From: Lachnospiraceae bacterium
Lineage (GTDB): Bacteria; Bacillota; Clostridia; Lachnospirales; Lachnospiraceae
DNA: 35,074 nucleotides
NCBI GenBank assembly: GCA_014804285.1
Contig: JAAVAA010000065.1
Location: forward strand, 28,794 to 63,867
Direction: 5' to 3'
Shown: one piece after another, positions 27,693-35,074 of the stretch
Position numbering within the stretch: the stretch's first letter is position 1
Layout of the letters: every line of letters begins with the position of its first letter
Translations under genes and position numbers: made by a program
The notes under the pieces: generated by a model
Told to the model about the DNA's origin: nothing
Seen by the model: only the letters and a program-made list of their open reading frames with translations
The model's database searches: none

Positions 27693-28646
27693 ATGGTATA
27701 TGATTGTATTCCTTTTTTTAATGAAATAGATATTTTAAATTTAAGGCTCCATGTTCTGGCACCGTTTGTAGACAAGTTTATTATTGAAGAAGCTACGGTG
27801 ACTTTTTCGGGAGAACCGAAGGAGCTTTGCTTCAAGAAAAATAAAGAGCTTTTCAAGGAATTTCTGCCCAAAATAGAGTATATTGTGGTGGATAATTCTC
27901 CTACAGATATGAGCACCCATGAAAGGGATAAATTTCAAAAAAACGCGTTGGAATCAGGGATTAAAGATGCCTCTGACGAGGATGTGATCATTTTAAGTGA
28001 TGTGGATGAAATTCCTAATCCTAAAGCGCTTAAGGAGATTATTGAGCATTTTGACGCGGATAAGGTATATCATCTGGCACAGCGAATGTTTTACTGCTAT
28101 TTAAATATGGAGGAGGTTTCGGGAAAGCTGCTTTCGACCACAGGGGAATTCCCCGGTGTTGAGAGAAAAATGTGGCTGGGAACCAAGGTGTTCAGCAAAA
28201 AGAGCATTCCGAAAGAAGGAATCATTTTTTTGAGGGAAGCATCAACCACAGCGCCCGGTGCTATAAGAGTGCCGGATGGAGGCTGGCATTTTGGGTATAT
28301 GGGAAGTAGCAAGGAAAGCGATATTTCCAAGAGAATTGGGGAAAAGGTAGTGGCTGCCGCACATCAGGAATATAACAATCAGGATATGCTTGCTGAAGCA
28401 AAAGACCGCCTTTTATTGGGACAGGATATGTTTGGCAGAGATGCAAGATTTGAAAGGGTGGAAATTGATGACACCTATCCTGAATATTTACTGGAGCATC
28501 TTGAAGAGTATGAATATTTAATCATGCTGCCAATTAGTAAAAGCAAACAGGTATGTACCAGGATTTTTATGAAACTGAAGCGCTTTATCAGGAAAGCTGT
28601 TAGAAAAATAAAAATGAATTTGGGGAATAGGAATCATTCTTTTTAA
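27693..28646 (+). CDS. GT17-like (beta-1,4-mannosyl-glycoprotein N-acetylglucosaminyltransferase-like) glycosyltransferase
   Basis: MVYDCIPFFNEIDILNLRLHVLAPFVDKFIIEEATVTFSGEPKELCFKKN, DEDVIILSDVDEIPNPKAL, GGWHFGYMGSSKESDISKRIGEK. Confidence 0.88.
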   Translation: MVYDCIPFFNEIDILNLRLHVLAPFVDKFIIEEATVTFSGEPKELCFKKNKELFKEFLPKIEYIVVDNSPTDMSTHERDKFQKNALESGIKDASDEDVIILSDVDEIPNPKALKEIIEHFDADKVYHLAQRMFYCYLNMEEVSGKLLSTTGEFPGVERKMWLGTKVFSKKSIPKEGIIFLREASTTAPGAIRVPDGGWHFGYMGSSKESDISKRIGEKVVAAAHQEYNNQDMLAEAKDRLLLGQDMFGRDARFERVEIDDTYPEYLLEHLEEYEYLIMLPISKSKQVCTRIFMKLKRFIRKAVRKIKMNLGNRNHSF

Positions 28647-28672
28647 GACTTGCCTTGGTGGAGGAAACTTGT

Positions 28673-29956
28673 ATGGACAAATTAAAAAAAATAAATTTGA
28701 AACCAATAGATTTATTTTTGATTGTGAGCCTTGGAATTACGCTGTTGTTTATTCTGTTTAATATCACTACAAAGGGTATGTTATTTAAAGAGTGTGTAAT
28801 GGATAGTCCATTTTTGTTTTCTGATTATTTTTATCATTTGGCAGGAAGTACCGATGATGTAAATGTATATTCTTATGGTCCGCCTTATGCGTTTCCGCCA
28901 TTTGCGTATCTCATTTATTATTTATTATGGAGTTTAAATCCATATAGAGATAGTGGCGGAATTACTAATTGGCAGAATTATAGAAGCGCGGATAATGCTT
29001 TAGTCGTTTTTGTCATATATAATATGCTGATTATGATGATATTAGTTTATTGCATTAATCAATACTTTCAGGAACGGAATACTATAAAGAACGAAATTTT
29101 GCTGCCTACAGCAATACTTGTTTCTTATCCATTTATGTGTACTTCCATACAAAGAGGAAATATTGTTGCGCTGGTAGCGATAATGCTCTCGCTTGTGTGG
29201 CTGTGGATGAGTTCGGAAAGCAAGGTAAAACAAGAACTTGCATTAATTTTTATAGCCTTTGCGGCGGGGTTTAAGCTGTATCCGGCTTTAATAGGTATTG
29301 TATATATAAAAAGAAAAGAATGGAAAAAGGCAGTCAGGCTTATTATATATGGAATAATAGTGATATTCCTGCCATTTATAATATTTGGAGGATATAAGGG
29401 AGCGATTGATTTATACCATACACTTAGAGGAATTGCTTCTTATATCAATCCTAATAAGACGAATACGGTTTGCGGAATGGTCAAATGGCTGGGGCTTAAA
29501 TTTAATATGCCGGATTCCAGTGCTAATATATTGGGAACAATAGTTAACTATATATTTTTAGTTTCTTCTTTGTTATTTTTCTTTATGAGTAAGAGAAAAT
29601 GGCAGGAAGCATTGTTTCTTAATGGTATTTTGGTTTCTTTTCTGCCCTCGAACTGGGTATACACCTTAGTTTATTATTTATCAACTTTTTTTCTTTTTAT
29701 GCAGGAATATAACAAAGATATGAGAAGTAATGAGTGGAAAACGAATGCTTGGATAATCGTTCATGTTATCGGATTTGGTATGATTTTTTCGGTTGATTTT
29801 TTGATGGTATACTATAAATATGGTTTGATTACCGGAATATTTACAATAACATATTTACTGATAGGAATAAATATGATTAATATTTTGTATGAAAGAGCAA
29901 AATCAGGGGAAAATCTGCTAAAGGGCAGAATGAACGGGTGGAGAGGCTGTAGGTAA
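28673..29956 (+). CDS. Polytopic membrane protein, GT87 (DUF2029)-like polyprenyl-linked glycosyltransferase
   Basis: Many hydrophobic helices; YSYGPPYAFPPFAYLIYYLLW, SIQRGNIVALVAIMLSLVWLWM, GFKLYPALIGIVYIKRKEWKKAVRLIIYG match the GT87 pattern as I recall it. A Wzy-like role is not excluded. Confidence 0.65.
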   Translation: MDKLKKINLKPIDLFLIVSLGITLLFILFNITTKGMLFKECVMDSPFLFSDYFYHLAGSTDDVNVYSYGPPYAFPPFAYLIYYLLWSLNPYRDSGGITNWQNYRSADNALVVFVIYNMLIMMILVYCINQYFQERNTIKNEILLPTAILVSYPFMCTSIQRGNIVALVAIMLSLVWLWMSSESKVKQELALIFIAFAAGFKLYPALIGIVYIKRKEWKKAVRLIIYGIIVIFLPFIIFGGYKGAIDLYHTLRGIASYINPNKTNTVCGMVKWLGLKFNMPDSSANILGTIVNYIFLVSSLLFFFMSKRKWQEALFLNGILVSFLPSNWVYTLVYYLSTFFLFMQEYNKDMRSNEWKTNAWIIVHVIGFGMIFSVDFLMVYYKYGLITGIFTITYLLIGINMINILYERAKSGENLLKGRMNGWRGCR

Positions 29957-29962
29957 GGGAGT

Positions 29963-31378
29963 ATGAATCAAAAGAATAAGATCATGGAGATCTATGGGTT
30001 GTGGTTTGCAGATTTGGTGACCATTGGCATCTCGTTTATTCTTGCAACCTATCTCCGGTTTGGAAATTTCAGGGATATGGGAGATAAGACGATACACTTT
30101 CAAGTGTGTCTTCTTTTCTTATTGTTTTGTACGATTTATACCTTTTTTCTTGACTGGAACAGGAACTTTTTAAAGAGAAGTATTCTTAAGGAATTAAAGG
30201 CAGTCATTCAATACCATGTTATCATGCTTTTGGTGGTTCAGACGGTCATGTATTTTCTGCAGTGGGCAGAGCCCTTTTCCCGTTTTGTTATGGGATTGTT
30301 CATGATACTCAATGTGATCATAACATTGCTTGTGCACTTGGCAATTAAGCAGGTATTACGTATGCATTACCGTTCGGATCTGTCTCAAATTAAAATGTTG
30401 GTAATCACGCAGCGGGAAATGGCAGCGCAGGTAATCGGACGGCTGAAAGAAAATTTGGATGTTAATTATCGGTTGGTGGGGGTTGCATGTCCGGAAATTG
30501 ACACGGAAATGTCAGGTGAGATTGACGGCATTCCGCTGATTCCAATGACAGAGAGATTTATTGAAGATATGACGTTGACTGCATTAGATGAAGTGTTTAT
30601 TCATGTGCCGGATTTAAAGCAAAAGCAGGTAGAAGAAATTCTTGGCGGATTTGATGAGATGGGTGTGGATTGTCACTATTGTCTGGAGCTGCAAGGAATC
30701 TATTCGGACAGAGGAAGGATGGATAATTTTGGAAGTTATTCGGTGATTACTTATACCCGGTTTCAAAGCAGCTATAAGCGGTTATTGATCAAGCGTGTGA
30801 TGGATATTGCTGGCGGGCTGGTGGGAATAGTAATTACACTACTTTTCTTTCCTTTTGTTGCGCTTGCTATTAAGCTGGATTCACCGGGACCGGTGCTGTT
30901 TTCCCAGATTCGGATAGGCAGAAACGGAAGAAGATTTAAAATATATAAGTTCCGTTCTATGTATATGGATGCGGAGGAGCGGAAAAAGGAGCTTGAAAAA
31001 CAAAATGAGATACAGGGGCTGATGTTTAAGATAGAAAATGATCCCCGGATTACCAAGGTGGGGAAATTTATCAGAAAGACCAGTATTGATGAGCTTCCGC
31101 AATTTTATAATGTATTAAAAGGTGATATGAGCCTGGTGGGGACAAGACCTCCGACAGAAGATGAATTCGAAAAGTATACGCAATATTACAGGCGGCGTAT
31201 CAGCATGACACCGGGGCTTACCGGGCTTTGGCAGGTAAGCGGAAGAAGTGAGATCGATGATTTTGATGATGTGGTAAAGTACGATCTGAAGTATATTGAC
31301 GGCTGGTCTTTGACGCTGGATGCGAAAATTCTCATTAAGACCATATGGGTGGTGTTTGCCGGAAAGGGATCAAAGTAA
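29963..31378 (+). CDS. Long-form initiating sugar transferase (WbaP/WcaJ/CpsE-type polyprenyl glycosylphosphotransferase)
   Basis: N-terminal TM bundle, middle domain (IKMLVITQREMAAQVIGRLK...), C-terminal LDSPGPVLFSQIRIGRNGRRFKIYKFRSMYMDAEERKKEL, IRKTSIDELPQFYNVLKGDMSLVGTRPPTEDEFEKY, MTPGLTGLWQVSGRSEIDDFDDVVKYDLKYID. Confidence 0.95.
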   Translation: MNQKNKIMEIYGLWFADLVTIGISFILATYLRFGNFRDMGDKTIHFQVCLLFLLFCTIYTFFLDWNRNFLKRSILKELKAVIQYHVIMLLVVQTVMYFLQWAEPFSRFVMGLFMILNVIITLLVHLAIKQVLRMHYRSDLSQIKMLVITQREMAAQVIGRLKENLDVNYRLVGVACPEIDTEMSGEIDGIPLIPMTERFIEDMTLTALDEVFIHVPDLKQKQVEEILGGFDEMGVDCHYCLELQGIYSDRGRMDNFGSYSVITYTRFQSSYKRLLIKRVMDIAGGLVGIVITLLFFPFVALAIKLDSPGPVLFSQIRIGRNGRRFKIYKFRSMYMDAEERKKELEKQNEIQGLMFKIENDPRITKVGKFIRKTSIDELPQFYNVLKGDMSLVGTRPPTEDEFEKYTQYYRRRISMTPGLTGLWQVSGRSEIDDFDDVVKYDLKYIDGWSLTLDAKILIKTIWVVFAGKGSK

Positions 31379-31410
31379 AGATACCCATAGTTATATAAAG
31401 GTGTGCAGAT

Positions 31411-32475
31411 ATGGAGAAACTTAAAATCTTAATGATTGGGCCGGACAGAAGTGTACATGGCGGAATTTCCGGTGTGGTAAATAACTTTTATGCAGCAGGT
31501 CTTGCAGAAAAGGTAGATCTGACTTATGTAGGCACAATGGTGGACGGGTCAAAGATCCGAAAACTGTTTCAGGCAATTAAGGCATATATCCGATTCTGCA
31601 TGAAACTTCCGCATAGTGATATCGTTCACGTGAATATGGCTTCGGATGTAAGCTATTACAGGAAATCCGTTTTTATACGTACGGCATATATGTTTCATAA
31701 AAAGATCATCATCCACCAGCACGGGGGAGATTTTCAGACTTTCTATTATAAAGAACTGAGTGAGAAGGGGCAAAAAAGGGTAGATTATGTTTTGCGAATG
31801 GGAGATGCGTTCCTGGTGCTTGCTCCGGTATGGAAGGATTTTTTCAGTTATATGGTGGATTTCGAAAAAATTACTGTATTTCCGGATGGAATAGAACTTC
31901 CGGAGCCATTTGAAAAGCAGTATGGCCAACACAAAATTCTTTTTTTGGGAAGGCTGTGTAAAGAGAAGGGACTTTGTGAATTGTTTCGGTCAGTTCCGGC
32001 ACTGAAAAAGGCATATCCGAATGTACAGATATATCTCGGAGGTGTATGGGAAGATCAGGAATTGAAGGCAGAAGCTGAGCAGTATGCGGATACCATTACC
32101 TGGCTGGGATGGATTAGCGGAGAGGAAAAACAAAAATACTTGCGGGAGTGTGATATTTTTGTGCTGCCATCCTATTTTGAGGGACAATCACTATCACTTT
32201 TGGAGGCTATGGCATCTTATTGCGCAGTGGTGGCGTCAGAAACAGGAGGGATCCCGCAGATGGTAATAGAAGGGGAGACCGGTATTTTGGTCAGACCAAA
32301 GGATGCCGGTTCGCTGGAAGACGGATTATTGAAGCTTCTTAAGGACAGCGACTTGTGCAGAAGGATAGGAATAAATGCCCGCAGGAAAGTAGAAAAGGAA
32401 TTTGATATTTCTATTAGCGTGAGTAAGCTGGCTGAAATATATGAAAGGGTATATGGGTCTCATGGAAAGATATAA
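31411..32475 (+). CDS. Glycosyltransferase family 4
   Basis: KILMIGPDRSVHGGISGVVNNFYAAGL, ILFLGRLCKEKGLCELFRSVPAL, LPSYFEGQSLSLLEAMASYCAVVASETGGIPQMV. Confidence 0.93.
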   Translation: MEKLKILMIGPDRSVHGGISGVVNNFYAAGLAEKVDLTYVGTMVDGSKIRKLFQAIKAYIRFCMKLPHSDIVHVNMASDVSYYRKSVFIRTAYMFHKKIIIHQHGGDFQTFYYKELSEKGQKRVDYVLRMGDAFLVLAPVWKDFFSYMVDFEKITVFPDGIELPEPFEKQYGQHKILFLGRLCKEKGLCELFRSVPALKKAYPNVQIYLGGVWEDQELKAEAEQYADTITWLGWISGEEKQKYLRECDIFVLPSYFEGQSLSLLEAMASYCAVVASETGGIPQMVIEGETGILVRPKDAGSLEDGLLKLLKDSDLCRRIGINARRKVEKEFDISISVSKLAEIYERVYGSHGKI

Positions 32476-33493
32476 AATCAGCATTATTGTACCTGTTTAT
32501 AATGCGGAAGTCTATTTAAAAAGGTGTGCGGAATCTTTGATAAGCCAGATTTATGGTAATTTGGAGATTTTATTTGTAAATGACGGATCAACAGATAGCA
32601 GCGGACGACTGTGCGATGAATGGAGGCAGCAGGATTCCAGAATCAAAGTCATACACAAGGAGAACGGCGGGCTTTTTTCGGCATGGAAAACAGGGGTGGA
32701 GAAAAGTACCGGAGATTATCTCTGCTTTGTGGATAGCGATGACTGGATCGATGCTTCTATGATTCATGAAATGGCGGAATACTTGACCGGTCATGACCGT
32801 GAGATCATAGCCAGTGATTATATAATTGAAAGAGACAACGGGAAAAAACAGTATGTATGGCAGGAACTGCCTTCAGGGATTTATGAAGGGGAAACGATTA
32901 AGGAAGTTATTCCAAGGCTCTTGGGTCAGGAAAAACGGTATGTGTGCATTTCGCGGTGTATGAAACTGATTTCCCGCAGGCTGATCGAGGAAAACTGTAA
33001 ATACTGCAATCCGCTGATTCGTATGGGGGAAGACATGACGATCATGCTTCCGGCATTGATCGATTGCCAGCGACTGGTAATTATGGATCATAAGGCATAT
33101 TATCATTACCTGTATGTCGTGGAATCCATGATTCATAAATATGATAAAGGATTGTTTGAGAATAATGAACTATTGAGGAAGATCATCAATCAGGTTGTGG
33201 AGGATAAGCTTTCAGGAAATCTGCTTAAGGAAGTGAAAGAAAAAGCGGATCGGGAATACTTGTTATTATTACTTTCAGTATTAAAAAACGAAGCAAGGGG
33301 CAATCCGGAAGGATATCGCAGAAACATATTGGAGATTTGTAGGAAAGAAGAAGTAAAAAGACTGGTCAGGTCTACTGATGTTGAGTTGAAAGAGAAATCA
33401 AATCAGTTGCTATATCTGGTGCTTCGACATCCGAACCATTTAACGGTAAGCCTCCTGCGGGCGGCCATGATTCTGTATTACAGAAGAAGATAA
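32462..33493 (+). CDS. Glycosyltransferase family 2
   Basis: MERYKISIIVPVYNAEVYLKRCAESLISQIYGNLEILFVNDGSTDSSGRLCDEW, VIHKENGGLFSAWKTGVEKSTGDYLCFVDSDDWIDASMIHE. 14-nt overlap with the upstream gene. Confidence 0.94.
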   Translation: MERYKISIIVPVYNAEVYLKRCAESLISQIYGNLEILFVNDGSTDSSGRLCDEWRQQDSRIKVIHKENGGLFSAWKTGVEKSTGDYLCFVDSDDWIDASMIHEMAEYLTGHDREIIASDYIIERDNGKKQYVWQELPSGIYEGETIKEVIPRLLGQEKRYVCISRCMKLISRRLIEENCKYCNPLIRMGEDMTIMLPALIDCQRLVIMDHKAYYHYLYVVESMIHKYDKGLFENNELLRKIINQVVEDKLSGNLLKEVKEKADREYLLLLLSVLKNEARGNPEGYRRNILEICRKEEVKRLVRSTDVELKEKSNQLLYLVLRHPNHLTVSLLRAAMILYYRRR

Positions 33494-33554
33494 AAGTTTT
33501 AAAGGATTGAAATGGAAATAGAGGAAAGCTGTTGTGGTCAGATGGAGGCTATAA

Positions 33555-34547
33555 ATGGAACCATTAATCAGCATTATTGTTCCTGTCTATAACGGACAGG
33601 ACTATTTGGAAAACGGCATCAAAAGCCTTCAGGCACAGACATATCCGCGAAAGGAGATCATCATCGTCAATGATGGATCAACAGATTGTACCGATAATGT
33701 CTGTCAGAAACTGGCTCAAAAATATGATAATGTTCAAGTGATTTTTCTGAATGATGAAGGGGTATCCGTTGCCAGAAATGCAGGTATCGATAAGGCAAAT
33801 GGAGAGTATCTGATGTTTGCGGATGCGGATGACAGACTCCATCCTGAAATGCTTCAGAGTCTTTACAATATTCTCAGGAGAACCAACAGCGATGTGTCGG
33901 GATGCGGTTTCTTTTCCTGGAACAAGGAAGAAGAATGGGAGAACGGAATTCGATTAAAGCCTGATAAGAACGATAGACCGCATATTTTTCAAAGAGATGA
34001 GTTTCTGGAAGAGATAGCGGAGGGCAGGGATACCAGATGCTGGGCGAAGCTTTATAAAAGGAGCGTCATCGGGCAGCACAGATTCCGTGAAGGACTCAGC
34101 ATCGGTGAGGACATGCTTTTTCTGCTGGATATCCTTCCTGATGTGGGCAAAATGGTATCCATAGATTTCAAGGGATATGGATATTATCAGAATCCCGTAG
34201 GGGCAATGAAGCGTAAGTTTACGCCTGCATATATGGATCAGGTCACCTGTTGGGAGACGGCCAGAGATTTGATCGTACAGATGGATTATGGTATGAAGAC
34301 AAAGGTTACTGAAAAGCTTTTAATGGCAATCATGCTGACAGTAGGAAAGCTTGCTTTTTTGTCTGCACCAGAGAGAAAAGAGCAGGAAGATTATGTGAAT
34401 ATCTGTGTAGAAAAGCTGCGCAGAGAATTGCAGGTGGAAGGGGCTTATGCCGGGCTGACTAGTGGATATCGGAGAAAGATCAGCCTGTTTGCAAACATGC
34501 CAAAGTTTTATCTGTGGCTTTATCATTTCCGGAAATATCTGAAATAA
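33555..34547 (+). CDS. Glycosyltransferase family 2
   Basis: MEPLISIIVPVYNGQDYLENGIKSLQAQTYPRKEIIIVNDGSTDCTDNVCQKL, GVSVARNAGIDKANGEYLMFADADDRLHPEMLQ. Confidence 0.95.
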   Translation: MEPLISIIVPVYNGQDYLENGIKSLQAQTYPRKEIIIVNDGSTDCTDNVCQKLAQKYDNVQVIFLNDEGVSVARNAGIDKANGEYLMFADADDRLHPEMLQSLYNILRRTNSDVSGCGFFSWNKEEEWENGIRLKPDKNDRPHIFQRDEFLEEIAEGRDTRCWAKLYKRSVIGQHRFREGLSIGEDMLFLLDILPDVGKMVSIDFKGYGYYQNPVGAMKRKFTPAYMDQVTCWETARDLIVQMDYGMKTKVTEKLLMAIMLTVGKLAFLSAPERKEQEDYVNICVEKLRRELQVEGAYAGLTSGYRRKISLFANMPKFYLWLYHFRKYLK

Positions 34548-34586
34548 TTAAGATATTATCCGGAGAAAAGGGAGATATTCGGCATT

Positions 34587-35074
34587 ATGGACAAGGAAAT
34601 TGTTTTTTATATGCATGCAGGCAGCGGAAATCATGGCTGTGAGGCTATCGTGAACGGACTTTGCCATATGATAAAGGAGCCGGCCGTGCTGGTCAGCTAC
34701 CGCGCAGGAGAGGACGAAAAGTATTCTTTGAAGGAGCTTTGCGAGATCATACAGGAGAGACGCTTTGATGAGCATAAGCTGGCCCATGTGATCTATTATC
34801 TGTACCGGAAGCTGACGAAGGATCAGGAAAGTTTTATCCGGTATCGTTATCATAAGATCTTCAAGACCCAAAATCCTCTTGCCATCTCCATTGGCGGAGA
34901 TAATTATTGCTATGACAGCATGTTAAATGATTTGCGGCTAAGCAACTCTGCTTTTGGCAAGGCGGGAACGCCAACAGTACTTTTGGGTTGTTCTATTGAG
35001 CCGGAGCTTTTGGAACGAAAAGATATTAGAAAGGATTTATCCGCTTACCATACCATTATTGCCAGGGAGTCAAT
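34587..35074 (+). CDS. Polysaccharide pyruvyl transferase family protein, 3' truncated by the window
   Basis: MDKEIVFYMHAGSGNHGCEAIVNGLCHMI..., LAISIGGDNYCYDSMLND, TPTVLLGCSIEPELL, AYHTIIARES continuing to the window end. Confidence 0.8.
   Translation, partial: MDKEIVFYMHAGSGNHGCEAIVNGLCHMIKEPAVLVSYRAGEDEKYSLKELCEIIQERRFDEHKLAHVIYYLYRKLTKDQESFIRYRYHKIFKTQNPLAISIGGDNYCYDSMLNDLRLSNSAFGKAGTPTVLLGCSIEPELLERKDIRKDLSAYHTIIARES

Noticed and set aside
1-35074. CRISPR arrays, transposases/IS ends, tRNA/rRNA genes, tandem DNA repeats
   Set aside because: None were recognised on reading; the mosaic appearance is inferred from gene content and codon use only, not from mobile-element remnants.

Overview
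The window is one continuous, all-plus-strand cell-surface glycan biosynthesis locus. Codon style and protein features suggest a low-GC Clostridia/Lachnospiraceae-type Firmicute; the taxon is inferred. I call about 29 tightly packed or overlapping genes. (a) 0.2-6.6 kb is a pgl-like module: CapD/PglF-type 4,6-dehydratase, DegT/PglE-type aminotransferase, short PglC-type initiating sugar transferase, GT4, and an unusual ATP-grasp + HAD fusion. (b) A strong predicted internal promoter (TTAACA-N18-TATAAT with TGn) lies at about 6.63 kb. (c) 6.7-21 kb is a UDP-HexNAc dehydrogenase/epimerase pair followed by GT4s, a formyltransferase-like protein, two polysaccharide-deacetylase-like proteins, an SGNH-like protein and two AsnB-type amidotransferases. 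This resembles loci that make amidated/formylated aminouronic acids. (d) 21-30 kb holds two tandem GT11 fucosyltransferase-like genes plus a third divergent GT11-like gene, a GT2, a PglK-like ABC flippase, a DUF5672 protein, a GT17-like protein and a GT87-like membrane protein. (e) 30-35 kb holds a second, long WbaP/CpsE-type initiating transferase, a GT4, two GT2s and a truncated polysaccharide pyruvyl transferase. The most interesting points are the two initiating transferases in one locus, the ATP-grasp-HAD fusion where an acetyltransferase would be expected, the twice-occurring GT4+AsnB pairing, and the degenerate catalytic motifs in GT11 paralogs. I saw no RNA genes, CRISPR arrays, transposases or convincing terminators.
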